From NCBI GenBank assembly GCA_944474755.1, contig OX104112.1:61163640-61227639 (forward strand): a stretch of 64,000 nucleotides of DNA. Reading direction: 5' to 3'. Below the pieces are notes generated by a model. The model had not been told where the DNA came from, made no database searches, and was given only the letters and a program-made list of their open reading frames with translations. The position numbers and the translations under genes were made by a program. How positions within the stretch are numbered: the first letter of the stretch is position 1; each line of letters opens with the position of its first letter. The DNA comes from Limnoperna fortunei (taxonomy: Eukaryota; Mollusca; Bivalvia; Mytilida; Modiolidae). Shown piece after piece: positions 44,225 to 55,518 of this stretch.

Positions 44225-44665
44225 ATGTTTTCCGGACTTTTTTCTAAACGCTTGCAGATATTTGGTATGTGATCAACCATTATGAGTTACAGATTAAGTT
44301 CGAATATTGTTATGGTCCGATGATTTTTTATGAAGTAATGGCTCTTGGACATGGAAAATTTCTTAAAAAATAAGAGCTTTCAGGACTTTTTTCTCTAAAC
44401 GCTTGCAGATATTCAGCTCATATTTGGTTTGCTATGACGAGTTACAGACCAAGTTTTAATATCGTTCCGGTCCAATGATTTTTGACGACGTTATGTCCCG
44501 TGGACTTGGAAAATTTCGTAAAAATAACAGTTTTCCTGAAGGCGTTTTTTGTAAACGCCTTCAGATATTCAACTGATATTTGGCAAGTAAGTAAACCGTG
44601 ATGAGGTCCAGATTAAGTCCGAATATCATTCTGGTCCAATGATTTTTTATGAAATTATGGCCCTT
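44225..44665. repeat. Three tandem ~150-160-bp units
   Basis: 'ggacttttttctaaacgcttgcagatatt' and variants lie at ~44234, ~44393 and ~44541. Each is followed by 'gatatttgg', 'gagttacagattaagt' and 'ggtcc.atgattttt.atgaa.ttatgg'. Diverged, no coding frame. Confidence 0.65.
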
Positions 44666-45864
44666 GGACTATTAAGATTTTATTTGCCGGTAGGGAATTA
44701 GTATTGCTTGAGCGATACTATCCACGCTTGTTTTCTTAAAAAACATGCGACAGCCCAGAAATTGTTATAATTAGATTTTGATATTTATTAAGATGCAACA
44801 TGCTCCCTCTTTTCAAATAAGGAATATTGAAGAATAATAATTTTGATAAACTTTAAGATTTGCTGAGATTAATTTAGTCAAATTTATCCCCGATATTCAC
44901 AATAAATCCCGGTAAATTCAATTTAAATGGCTATATTGCCTCCATCATAATGTCTGATGGACTGTGAAATTGTTATTTCATTATCTTAGAATCAAATGGA
45001 TTTTAGAATTGTTTATTATCATTTAAGGATTGGATCTAAAGAACTGGTTTTAACACCATTTCATCAGCTTCAGTTATAATGCATAGAGGATCGCAGACCC
45101 GATTCTCTTTTATGCAGCTTTAAGTTCTATTGGAACGTGTCACTATTTAAATCTATGCGATTATCGTCTCGCCTAGTAAGATTAGTATACTTCTAAATTA
45201 AAGGTCTTTCGTATTTCTAACGGAACAAACTTCTTGCTTTCATTCTGATATGTTTCCTACCACTGTTCAGAACGCGACATATTATTTTTAAGCTCGCTAC
45301 AACTATTGGTCTCTGATGTGCACTCTCCAACAACCACAAGGATACCCGATTGTGTCGAGGGTAACCATAATGAATTTTAGCAATGGGCTCAAAACTAAAC
45401 AAGTGGGAAAATCTTTATGCTAATTACCCAAACACTGAAGCAGTATGCTATAGATGAACTTAATAATAGCGTAAACAACGAAAACATAACTAAGAATTAT
45501 AATATTCATCGATTGTGTGAAGCTAGCTCTAGGTCAACTTAGATGATGGGATATCCAATTTTCATTTTAACAAAATACATCATATAAACGGGAGAAGAAC
45601 AACCCACAACCCCCTTTTGTCCACAGAGATGAGGTCAATTTACATATTCTTATTAGAGCTTAACTCCAGTTCCATTTCTTTTTTAAACTGTATGTTTTGT
45701 ATTTCTGTGTTTTCTGAACTGCTAGGAATACTAAATACTGATTTATTGAAACTTGATAGGATGTCGTGTGACTAAACATTATATTACCGTAAGGTTTATA
45801 CTTTCTTTCCAAGGGTGACAGTCGTCGTATAGGGACGTATATTGGTTGATGCACGATCGCGAAT
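44666..45864. other. Intergenic, no supported feature
   Basis: AT-rich 1.2 kb to the left of the monomer array. Frames of 60-64 codons on the - strand lack support. Confidence 0.4.
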
Positions 45865-46673
45865 AATAATAGTTATTTATCAAAGGACGACGGGGATGAC
45901 TGTATTCGGAACATGTTGGGTATTGTTCGACGACGTTTCCGAGTGATTTTATTGAATTTCTCATTCCATAGTGAGCACACGTGGTCCGAGCAGGTGACAA
46001 ACAAAAAAAAATCACGTCGGAAATTATTGTTAGTTACTTATCGTTTCAGTTGAACTGGGGATGGTAATTTTGTCCTCAGCTTACAAAGGTTCAGGCCAGA
46101 TTCTCCGTATTATGACCTAACAACTCCCAACGCATCCAATATCACCCACCTGTGGACGGGCTAGGCAACTCTGTGGGTCGAGTACTAGGAACCCTTCCAG
46201 TATAGTCCCAGAACAAAAACATGTAAAATTGAAACAATTAACATGTTTTAGAGGTTTTATTATCAAAATTCAAAACGATATACTATGTCCAGCTAAAATA
46301 TTCTGCACAGTATCAAACAAAGGCAAAATAATCCGTCTGTATCCAGTACTATAAATTTTTTAGTGGCAGTCATAAAATTTCTTCACTGTGGTCCTTCCCA
46401 TATTCCTCACCGATATTTTCTATTACCTGTTCTCTTTTCAGTTTAGAACTGCAAAATTGCTGGATGGACGTTTAACAACTATTTAAACAAGTAATCAAGT
46501 GCACAGTTATCTTTAGTATGTATTTACATTAGCGTGATTTCATTTGAATTCATTCAAGTACGTATATTCTCCTTGATATATGGGTATGGAGTGAAAGTGA
46601 GTTGTTTTGAGCAATCCAATTACCTAACATGTTTCATTGTAATCAAGATCCATGCACTGTTACATTTAATTAA
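45865..46673 (+). pseudogene. Diverged edge monomer of the array, internally deleted
   Basis: Aligns in order with other monomers ('tcacgtcggaaatt', 'ctccgtattatgacct', 'ttttagaggttttattat') but at visibly lower identity. It lacks the segment from 'ctacatttt' through the ATG and N-terminal codons: 'atattctgcacag' runs straight into 'caaaggcaaaataatcc'. The remaining frame has stops. The right half is interrupted at 46673 by the element 46674-48565. Confidence 0.75.
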
Positions 46674-48565
46674 GGTCTTTCCCCTTTCCAAGGGAAAGAC
46701 CTTATTGTATTTCTTCTGATTATTATTATTATTATTATTATTCTTTCTTTTTGTTCCGCCACTTTTCGAAAGTCCATCAATTTGAGAGTTCGCGACATAT
46801 CATTTCGAAACTTTGGATTATAGACCTGGACTATATTCTTTATTCGAGACTGCGTTTTGCAAGCCGAATACTTTTTACCTACAGAGTTATCTGCCCAAAC
46901 ACCGAAAACCTTGTTATCAGAACAACTCAGAAACTATAAAATTTAGAGAAAAACTGAAAAGTGAGAAATGTTAAGGAACTTATGAGACAACTTTGTGCCA
47001 TAATTTGGCTAAAAAATTTTGTCGAGCGAAGGCGAGCGGTATACCTTGAATGTTTCAATGGCTCCGGTTATCACCAAAAACTAACAAATCGGAAGTCGAA
47101 AATGCCTTAGGGTGATCACCATTTGTTGTCCTGTGACATGGCCTTAAAGAAAATCTCAAGGTCAAAGTTCAGATATGACCTCGACCTTAGGCCTCGAATC
47201 TTGTTATCATAACAACTCGAAAACCGTAAAAGATGGAAGCAGACAATAAATTGGAAAAATACTCCTCTCATTGAGACCTACATTTGGTCTTTTATGTCCA
47301 AAACTGTTCAATGAACCGTTTAGGAGTTATTGCCCTTGACATGTTTCGGTTGATTGATTTTTGACTTATAACTCGAAAACCGTAAAGTATAGAAGCAGAC
47401 AATAAATTGGAAAAATACTCCTCTCATTGCGACCTACAATTGGTCTTTAATGTCAAAAATTGTTCAATGAACAGTTTAGGAGTTATTGCCCTTGACATGT
47501 TTCGGTTGATTGGTTTTTGACTTATAACTCGAAAACTGTAAAAGATAGAAGCAGACAATACATTCAAAATATACTCCTCTTATTGCGGCCTACAATTGGT
47601 CTATTATGTCAAAAATTGTTCAATGAACCGTTTAGGAGTTATTGCCCTTGACATGTTTCGGTTCATTGGTTTTTGACTTATAACTCGAAAACCGTAAAGA
47701 ATAGAAGCAGACAATAAATTGGAAAAGTACTCCTCTCACTGGGACCTACAATTGGTCTTTAATATCAAAAATTGTTCAATTAACCGTTTAGGAGTTATTG
47801 CCCTTGACATGTTTCGTTTGATTGGTTTTTGACTTATAACTCGAAAACTGTAAAAGATAGAAGCAGACAATAAATTGGAAAAATACTCCTCTCATTGAGA
47901 CCTATAATTGGTCTTAAATGTCAAAAATTGTTCAATGAACCGTTTAGGAGTTATTGCCCTTGACATGTTTCGGTTGATTTGGTTTTTGACCTATAACTCG
48001 AAAACCTTAAGAGATAGAAGCAGACAATAAATTGAAAAAATTCTCCTCTCATTGAGACCTACATTTGGTCTTTATGTAAAAAATTGTTCAATGAACCGTT
48101 TAGGAGTTATTGGCCTTGACATGTTTCGGTTGATTGGTTTTTGACTGATAACTTGAAAACGGGTAGAGATAATATATTAAACATACTAGCTAAAGTGATC
48201 AGTATTAAAAGAGCTTCAATTTGAGCCCAAGGTCAAAGGTCATGGGTCAAGGTCACACTATAGCAACAAGGTAACCATTATAAAAAGTCCTTAGTAACCA
48301 TATATATTTAGAATCAGGATGAAGTAATTCAGTAAAATATGTCATTTCACAGCCGGAAGTGACATTTTGTCCCTAGCAACGGTCACAAAAGTAATTAGCA
48401 ACCATATGTAGTGTGAATAGGGACCACTTACTTTACTCAAATAACTAATTTTCATGACTGCTAGTGACGTTTTGTAATTAGCAACAGACAAAACTTCCAC
48501 AGAATCCCCATATTTACCATGCTGGGAAAGACCTTCTCATTTGTTCTTTGAACAAATGGCCTTTC
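46674..48565. mobile_element. 1.9-kb element inserted in the array with an ATTAA target duplication
   Basis: ATTAA at 46669-46673 and 48566-48570 flank it. Other monomers read '...catttaattaatcttgtg' uninterrupted at the same point, e.g. ~53360, so they are empty sites. The left end is a small palindrome (ggtctttcccctttccaagg then gaaagacc). The right end has 'gggaaagacc' then 'ttctttgaacaaatggcctttc'. Inside are an (ATT)n run (46720-46742), a six-copy 156-bp array (47205-48165) and no recognisable protein. A TTAA (4-bp) target is an equally valid reading. The terminal sequence resembles, from memory, a common bivalve repeat. Confidence 0.85.
47205..48165. repeat. 156-bp tandem array, six copies
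   Basis: Marker 'taggagttattg' occurs at 47321, 47477, 47633, 47789, 47945 and 48101, always 156 bp apart. The unit has 'ataactcgaaaaccgtaaa', 'gaagcagacaataaattgga', 'tactcctctcattg' and 'cccttgacatgtttcggttg'. Internal to the inserted element at 46674-48565. Confidence 0.93.
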
Positions 48566-49001
48566 ATTAATCTTGTGATCATTTTGACAAACGATAAAGA
48601 TTACTAAAACTGGCCATTTCATTGTGTTTTAGAAATACCAAACATATAACGTGAACAAAAGCAGTCAAATTGGGAGAATCCATTTAATGTATGCTTACAA
48701 TAATAATAATAATAGTTTATTAAAGGATGCGCGGATGACTGTAATTGCAATCTGTTAAAGATATTTGACCACGTTTCCGATTAATAACATGTTTTAGAGG
48801 TTTTATTATTCAAATTCAAAACGATAGACTATGACCGGCTAAGATATTCTATATTTTCCAAACGGAAAACCCTTAGAAGTTGAAATTCTTCTGTCGATAG
48901 GCATACACTTGAAAGAGTCATTTAAGCTTTTAGCTTTTAGCTTTTAGCAACAGGCCTTCTAGCTTTGGTTTCATCCACAGAGCTGCGCACCGCATCCGCA
49001 G

Positions 49002-49193
49002 ATGATGGATAGGGAAAGACTCAATGAAATCTATAACCTAAAGACCCCCTTTGTAGTTTTGAAAAAAAACGCACATCAAGCAAAGGCAAAAAAAGGCAAA
49101 ATAATCCATATAGAGCCAGTACTTTGTATTTTTCTAGGAGCAGTCATATCTTTCTGCACTGTAGTAATTCCCATATTCCGCATAGATATATAA
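49002..49193 (+). CDS. Array micro-gene, outlying copy (63 aa, single predicted TM helix)
   Basis: Starts MMDRERLNEIYNLKTPFVVL, then a Lys-rich segment (AKAKKGKIIH) and a ~23-residue hydrophobic helix (PVLCIFLGAVISFCTVVIPI), ending FRIDI at a TAA. Compared with the 80-aa copies it stops at the position where they read ATA TTA TAT. In the helix it differs from them by one synonymous change (TGT-preceding Leu codon). The Lys-rich N-side would be cytoplasmic by the positive-inside rule. No recognised family. It may or may not be expressed. Confidence 0.4.
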   Translation: MMDRERLNEIYNLKTPFVVLKKNAHQAKAKKGKIIHIEPVLCIFLGAVISFCTVVIPIFRIDI

Positions 49194-50155
49194 TATATAT
49201 CCTCAGTTTATAACTTCAAAACTGCTGGATGGACGTTTTACAACTAATTAAACAATCAATCCAATGCATAGTTATCTTAAATATGTATTCACACACGCGT
49301 GAATAGATTTGTATTCACTCAAGTACGTATATTCTCCTTGATATGGGTATGGAGTGAAAGTGAGTTGTTTTGAGCAATCAAATTAACTAACATGTTTCAT
49401 TGTAATCAAGATCCATGCACTGTTACAGTTAATTAATCTTGTGATCATTTGACAAACGATAAAGATTACTAAAATGGGCCATTCTATTTTGTTTAAGAAA
49501 TACCAGTCAACATATATAACGTGAACAAAAGCAGTCAAATCGGGAGAATCCATTTAATGTATGCTTACAATAATAATAATTATAGTTTATTAAAGGATGC
49601 GCGGATAACTGTAATTGCAATCTGTTAAAGATTATTTGACCACGTTTCCGATTAAATTAAAATAATTTCCCCTTCCATATTGAGCACACGAGGTACGAAC
49701 AGCAGCAAAAAAACACGTCGGAAATTGTTCTTAATTTCGTATCGTATCAGTCGATACGCACTGTGGGATGGCAGTTTTTCTGCAGCCTACTACGGTCGAG
49801 GACAGGATCTCCGTATTATGACCTGACAACCCTCAACGAGAGGACATAAGATAGCCGCCACTTGTGGACGCGCTAGGCAGATCAGGGTGACGAGAAAGTC
49901 GGAACCCTTCGTGTACCGTCCCAGCACAAAAACATAAAATTGAAATAAAATGTTTTAGAGGTTTTATTGTTCAAATTCAAAATGATAGACTATGTCCGGC
50001 TAAGATATTCTACATTTTTCAAACTGAAAACCCTAAGAAGTTGCAATTCTTCTGTCGATAGGCATACACTTGAAAGAGTCATATTAGCTTTTAGCTTTTA
50101 GCAACGGGCCTTCTAGCTTTGCCTACATCCACACAGCTACGCACCGTATCCGCAG

Positions 50156-50451
50156 ATGACGGATAAGGAAACCTGACTGAAATCTATAACCTAAAGACCC
50201 ATTTTGTAGTTTTAAAAAAAGAACACACACCAAGCAAAGGCAAAAAAGGCAAGATAATCCATATGTAGCCAGTACTTTGTACTTTTATAGGAGCAGTCAT
50301 AACTTTCTGCACTGTGGTAATTCCCAAATTCCGAGTAGATATATTATATAACCTCAGTTTACAACTTCAAAACTGCTGGATGAACGTTTTACAACTAATT
50401 AAGCAAGCAATCCAATGCAGTTATCTTAACTACGTGTTCGCACAAGCGTAA
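50156..50451 (+). pseudogene. Array micro-gene, broken C-type copy
   Basis: One base is missing after 'gataaggaaa', giving MTDKET then TGA. In the ancestral frame there is also a TAG just before the membrane helix ('catatgtagccagt'). The C-terminal part (to TAA at 50449-50451) otherwise remains readable as in the 96-aa copy. Confidence 0.7.
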
Positions 50452-50599
50452 TTAGATTTGTATTCACTCAAGTAGGTATATTCTAGACATAGACAGACAT
50501 AGACATCTTTATTCTCATTAACTAAATTACATAGTTACAGAGATGATAATATACATAATACAACATATTTTGCATGTGTGAAGACATATAATTTTAACT

Positions 50600-52618
50600 T
50601 TAACTAGGAGGACAGACTTTCACTGTTATATACTGTATGAATCTACATAACTTTTCTAGTAAAACAATGTTTTCTGTTGCAAATACATTTTTAAATTTAT
50701 AAATATTAGCATTTGTACAACAATAGTGCGGTAGATATTTGTCTCGTTCTTTTTTAAAAGAAGGACAGGTCATTATATAATGAAATTCATCACCGATGTC
50801 AGTGGTGTCGCAAAGTTGGCATAATCTATCTGTTCTCTGTATATTATGCCACCTTCCTGTCTCCACTGGCAAACGGTGATTGCCACATCTAAATTTACAT
50901 AATTTTAATGCGCAATTAAATGGAAGAATTGAAAGATACTTTTCACATTTAAGTTCATTTTTGAATAATCTATAACATAAACCTTTAGATGATTGATTCA
51001 TTTCTGCTGACCATTCCTGTCGAAACTGATCTTTTAACTTTTGTTCTATACTTTGAACAATCCATTGTTTTGAAATATAATTTTGAAGTTGCCATATATT
51101 TGACATACCACAGTTATCTAAAATTCCCCTTATAAATGACAACCATTTGTTCTCTATACCATAATTGTTATTATTAATATATAACAATTTATATAACATT
51201 GACGAGATCTTTTTTTCATGTGTGGTATCGAAAAGGTTGCACCAAAACTTTATCATACGTAGTTTAACTTGTATAGACATTGGATATCTCCCCGTTTCTC
51301 CATAAATCATAAAATTTGGGGTCGACTTTTTGAGACGCAATACATGCTTGCAAAAACTTAAATGTACCCGTTCGAGAATTTCTAGGTTTTCAAATCCCCA
51401 TATTTCGGCTCCGTACATAAGAATGGGTAGGACAGCCTTATCAAACATGTCGAACTGACACTCTATTGATAAATGATTACTTCTACATTTCCTAATAATA
51501 CTGTACATAGCTTTAATAGCTTGATCTCGTAAATATTTTCTCGTTGCGAAAAAAGATGCATTTCTAGAGAAGATAACACCTAGGTATATATAGTTTTTGA
51601 CAATTTCTATTTCTTCGTTATTAATGTAAAATTTCAGGTTATTTAGTGGTCTTCCTCTTGAAAAAATCATTACTTTTGTTTTGTTTACATTAATTTTAAG
51701 TTTCCACTTATCACAATATTTAGAAAAACTATTTAAAAGTAACTGTAGATCTGCACTGGATTCAGCAAGTAGAACCGTATCGTCAGCATACATTAGGATA
51801 AATAATTTAAAGTATATATCCAGTTCAGTTTCGATGTCGGATGCGATTGAATGTAAACCCCTAACATTAGTATTTTCTAAAAATTCTTGAAGATCGTTTA
51901 GGTATAAAGAAAATAATAGAGGAGAAAGATTTTCTCCTTGACGAACTCCGATTTCGCTTGCAAACATTTCAGATGCTTGATTATTATGTACTACTCGGGA
52001 TTTTACGTCTTTGTACAAATTTTCAGCAATTCTAAGAAACTTACCATTTATTTGATTCAAAACAAGTTTATACAAAAGTGAGTTTCTGTGTACATAATCA
52101 AACGCTTTTTCGAAGTCTACAAAAACACAAAGCATTTTTTTTCTTTTGACACAAAGCAGTTCAAATAGTGCATACAGTGAGAAAATATGATCATTGGTAG
52201 AGTATCCTCTTCGAAAGCCTGCTTGATTTTCGTATAAAATATTTAACTTGTCAACAAATTTTCCCAGTCTGTCATTAAGTATAGATGTAAAAACCTTTCC
52301 AAGGCATGATAATAAAGTAATAGGCCTGTAGTTTTTTGGTTCTAATTTACAACCTTTGTTTTTGAATATCGGTATTATATTACCAGTGAGCCAGGCTTCG
52401 GGCAGGATACCCGTATCAAATGCAAGATTAAACAACTTTACATATATCTCAATCATACTGTCAACAGAATTGACAACATATTCATTGACTATTTTATCTT
52501 CCCCGGGCGATTTGTTATTCTTTGTATTTTTTATGGCTTTGTAAATTTCATCGTGAGTAATAACACTGTTAAGTGTCTCATCTACCAGATCTGAGTTCAA
52601 ATCATTAACAATGATCAT
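50600..52618 (-). CDS. LINE reverse transcriptase, 672-aa intact frame
   Basis: Copies LINE RNA into DNA at a nicked target. RT blocks by residue: NNKSPGEDKI ~34-43, NYRPITLLSCLGKVF ~96-110, NQAGFRRGYST ~131-141, CVFVDFEKAFD ~164-174 (catalytic D168), GVRQGENLSPLLFSLYLNDL ~224-243, MYADDTVLLAES ~276-287 (catalytic D279, D280), KTKVMIFSRG ~315, YLGVIFSRN. The C-terminus has a zinc-binding-like C-x2-C...H-x4-C (LCQLC ... EFHYIMTC). The start shown is only the first Met after a one-base frameshift; the upstream part of the protein is in the 52615-52957 frame. No endonuclease remains because of 5' truncation. Clade not assigned. Confidence 0.9.
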   Translation of the reverse strand: MIIVNDLNSDLVDETLNSVITHDEIYKAIKNTKNNKSPGEDKIVNEYVVNSVDSMIEIYVKLFNLAFDTGILPEAWLTGNIIPIFKNKGCKLEPKNYRPITLLSCLGKVFTSILNDRLGKFVDKLNILYENQAGFRRGYSTNDHIFSLYALFELLCVKRKKMLCVFVDFEKAFDYVHRNSLLYKLVLNQINGKFLRIAENLYKDVKSRVVHNNQASEMFASEIGVRQGENLSPLLFSLYLNDLQEFLENTNVRGLHSIASDIETELDIYFKLFILMYADDTVLLAESSADLQLLLNSFSKYCDKWKLKINVNKTKVMIFSRGRPLNNLKFYINNEEIEIVKNYIYLGVIFSRNASFFATRKYLRDQAIKAMYSIIRKCRSNHLSIECQFDMFDKAVLPILMYGAEIWGFENLEILERVHLSFCKHVLRLKKSTPNFMIYGETGRYPMSIQVKLRMIKFWCNLFDTTHEKKISSMLYKLLYINNNNYGIENKWLSFIRGILDNCGMSNIWQLQNYISKQWIVQSIEQKLKDQFRQEWSAEMNQSSKGLCYRLFKNELKCEKYLSILPFNCALKLCKFRCGNHRLPVETGRWHNIQRTDRLCQLCDTTDIGDEFHYIMTCPSFKKERDKYLPHYCCTNANIYKFKNVFATENIVLLEKLCRFIQYITVKVCPPS

Positions 52619-52957
52619 AACTCGTCATCGTACTTGTTTTTATTTAATTCTTTAAAATAACCAAAAAGAGTATCAACTGAAATATTACTTTTTTCTCGAT
52701 AATTTCCACTATTAAATAATTTCCAAAATTCTTTAGGGTTTTGTGATTTTAATTTTTTCATATTGTCACTTACTTCTCTATTATATTTCTTAATATTTGT
52801 GTCCATTACATTTTTATAATAGTATTCACAGCGTCGTAATCGTTCTTTAAATAAATATGACCCATAATGTTTATACATTCTCTGTGCTTTTCTCATTTCT
52901 TTCTTCGCCTTTTTGCAATCAAAGTTATACCATTGTTTATTTTTATGAAATCTAGAA
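52615..52957 (-). pseudogene. LINE ORF2 segment upstream of the RT, offset by a frameshift
   Basis: Encodes SRFHKNKQWYNFDCKKAKKE then Lys/Arg-rich sequence and FWKLFNSGNY, as in the linker between endonuclease and RT of many LINEs ('W-d--c---k---------f' and 'P-kFWk'). The frame ends DDEL-stop exactly where the RT frame starts one base off. The open frame extends right to 53022, but its first ~20 codons (MLGNLIAQNNSLSLDTH) belong to the host monomer, a chance fusion. Confidence 0.8.
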
Positions 52958-52968
52958 CTATTCTCCTT

Positions 52969-53180
52969 GATATGGGTATCAAGTGAAAGTGAGTTGTTTT
53001 GAGCAATCAAATTACCTAACATGTTTCATTGTAATCAGATCCATGATTAATCTTGTAATCATTTTGACAAACGATAAAGATTACTTAAAAGGGCCATTTT
53101 ATTGTGTTTTAGAAATACCACTCAACATATAACGTGAACAAGAGCAGTCAAGTTGGGAGAATCCATTTAATGTATGCTTA
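52969..53180. repeat. Truncated monomer piece (half-unit) before higher-order copy 1
   Basis: Monomer tail from 'ccttgatatgggtatcaagt' to 'aatgtatgctta', joined directly to 'attaaacaagcaatccaatg', i.e. missing the ~0.8 kb including the frame. The same junction recurs at 56914/56915, 60658/60659 and 63240/63241. Confidence 0.85.
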
Positions 53181-54087
53181 ATTAAACAAGCAATCCAATG
53201 CACAGTTATCTTTAATATGTATTCACACAAGCGTGATTAGATTTGTATTCACTCAAGTAGGGATATTCTCCTTGATATGGGTATACAGTGAAAGTGAGTT
53301 GTTTTGAGCAATCAAATTACCTAACATGTTTCATTGTAATCAAGATCCATGCACTGTTACATTTAATTAATCTTGTGATCATTTTGACAAACAATAAAGA
53401 TTACTAAAAAGGGCCATTCCATTGTGTTTTAGAAATACCACTCAACATATAACTTGAACAGAAGCGGTCAAATTGGGAGAATCCATTTAATGTATGCTTA
53501 CAATAATAATTATAGTTTATTAAAGGATGCGCGGATGACTGTAATTGGAATCTGTTAAAGATATTTGACCACGTTTCCTATTAAATTTAAATAACTTCCC
53601 CTTCCCATATTGAGCACACAAGGTACGAGCAGCCGAAAAAAAATCACGTCGGAAATTGTTCTTAATTTCGTGTCGTATCAGTCGATACGCACTGTTGAAT
53701 GGAAGTTTTTCTTCAGCCTACTACGGTCGAGGCCAGGTAGTCCGTATTATGACCTGACAACCTTCAACGAGAGGACATAAAATAGCCGCCACATGGGGAC
53801 GCACTAGGCAGCTCAGGGTGACGAGAAAGTGGGAACCCTTCGTGTACGGTCCCAGCACAAAAACATGTAAAATTGAAATAACATGTTTTAGAGGTTTTAT
53901 TATTCAAATTCAAAACGATAGACTATGTCCGGCTAAGATATTCTACATTTTCCAAACTGAAAACCCTTAGAAGTTGCATTCTTCTGTCGATAGGCATACA
54001 CTTGAAAGAGTCATAATAGCTTTTAGCTTTTAGCAACAGGCCCTCTAGCTTTGGCTTCATCCACAGAGCCACGCACCGCATCCGCAG

Positions 54088-54330
54088 ATGACGGATAAGG
54101 AAAGCCTGACTGAAGTCTATAACATAAGGACCCCTTTTGTAGTTTTGAAAAAAGAACGCACATCAAGCAAAGGCAAAATAATCCATATGTTGCCAGTACT
54201 CTGTATTTTTCTAGGAGCAGTCATATCTTTCTGCACTGTAGTAATTCCCATATTCCGCATAGATATATTATATAGAACCTCAGTTTATAACTTCAAAAAA
54301 CTGCTGGATGGACGTTTTACAACTAATTAA
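54088..54330 (+). CDS. Array micro-gene, A-type copy 1 (80 aa, single TM helix)
   Basis: MTDKESLTEVYNIRTPFVVL, basic segment KKERTSSKGK, hydrophobic helix ~MLPVLCIFLGAVISFCTVVI, then RIDILYRTSVYNFKKLLDGR and stop. The ATG follows 'catccgcag' directly. An AATAAA ('acaataaag') lies ~190 bp after the stop and could serve polyadenylation. An extra A in the run before 'ctgctgg' shifts the C-terminus relative to the 96-aa copy at 62701. There is no cleavable signal peptide (a charged N-terminus precedes the helix), so if made it would be a small single-pass membrane protein. Unknown family; coding status unproven. Confidence 0.5.
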   Translation: MTDKESLTEVYNIRTPFVVLKKERTSSKGKIIHMLPVLCIFLGAVISFCTVVIPIFRIDILYRTSVYNFKKLLDGRFTTN

Positions 54331-55221
54331 ACAAGCAGTCCAATGCACAGTTATATTAAATATGTGTTCACACAAGCGTGATTAGATTTGTATTCACTCA
54401 AGTACGTATGTTCCCCTTGATATGGCTATGGAGTGAAAGTGAGTTGTTTCTAGCAATCAACTTATTTAACATGTTTCATTGTAATCAGATCTATGATTAA
54501 TCTTGTGATCATTTTGACAAACAATAAAGATTGCTAAAAAGGGCCATTCTATTGTGTTTAAGAAATACCACTCAACATATAACGTGAACAAGAGCAGTCA
54601 AATTAGGAGAATCCATTTAATGTATGCTTACAATAATAATAATAATTGTTTATTGAAGGATGCGCGGATAACTGTAATTGGAATCTGTTAAAGATATTTG
54701 ACCACGTTTTCGATTAAATTTAAATAACTTCCCCTTCCAATATTAAGCACACAAGGTACGAGCAGCCGAAAAAAAAATCACGTCGGAAATTGTTCTTAAT
54801 TTCGTATCGTATCAGTCGAAACGCACTGTGGAATGGAGGTTTTTCTTCAGCCTACTACGGTCGAGACCAGGTTCTCCGTATTATGACCTGACAACCCTCA
54901 ACGAGAGGACATAAGATAGCCGCCACTTGTGGACGCGCTAGGTAGCTCAGGGTGACGAGAAAGTGGGAACCTTTCGTGTACGGTCCCAGCACAAAAACAT
55001 AGAATTGAAAAAACAAGTTTTAGAGGTTATATTATTCAAATTTAAAACGATAGACTATGTCCGGTTAAGATATCCTACATAATCCAAACTAAAAACCCTT
55101 AGAAGTTGCAATTCTTCTGTCGATAGGCATACACTTGAAAGAGTCATATTAGCTTTTAGCTTTTAGCAACAGACCCTTCTAGCTTTGGCTTCATCCAGAG
55201 AGCCACGCACCGCATCCGCAG

Positions 55222-55518
55222 ATGATGGATAGGGAAAGCCTGACTGAAATCTATAACCTAAAGACCCCTTTTGTAGTTTTGAAAAAAGAACACACACCAA
55301 GCAAAGGCAAAAAAGGCAAGATAATGCATATGTAGCCAGTACTTTGTACTTTTATAGGAGCAGTCATAACTTTCTGCACTGTGGTAATTCCCAAATTCCG
55401 AGTAGATATATTATATAACCTCAGTTTACAACTTCAAAACTGCTGGATGAACGTTTTACAACTAATTAAGCAAGCAATCCAATGCAGTTATCTTAACTAC
55501 GTGTTCGCACAAGCGTAA
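55222..55518 (+). pseudogene. Array micro-gene, B-type copy with one in-frame stop
   Basis: 99-codon frame (to TAA 55516-55518) interrupted only by TAG at codon 38 (55333-55335). A copies have TTG there and the 49002 copy has GAG. The N-part is MMDRESLTEIYNLKTPFVVL. After the stop the helix (PVLCTFIGAVITFCTVVIPK) and the long C-terminus ending NYVFAQA stay open. Translated product without readthrough: 37 aa, no helix. Confidence 0.75.

Larger units (their letters stand above)
50485..52958 (-). mobile_element. 5'-truncated non-LTR retrotransposon (LINE) inserted in the array
   Basis: Flanked by TATTCT on both sides (50479-50484, 52959-52964). Other monomers have 'gtaggtatattctccttga' intact, so the exact empty site is known. 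The 3' end, at the left, reads on the - strand 'aataaagatgtctatgtctg' and an ATGTCT-rich tail, with no poly(A). The 5' end is cut off in the middle of ORF2. The RT frame is intact (see 50600-52618). The low number of lesions suggests a fairly recent insertion. Confidence 0.92.

Noticed and set aside
45779..46015. - strand frame with 'TCAHYGMRN...' partly alignable to antisense frames of other monomers
   Set aside because: The corresponding frame is closed by stops in every other monomer, so there is no evidence of a conserved antisense protein.
46674..48565. LTR retrotransposon interpretation of the array insertion
   Set aside because: No long terminal repeats, primer-binding site or gag/pol frame; internal repetition is a 156-bp tandem array.
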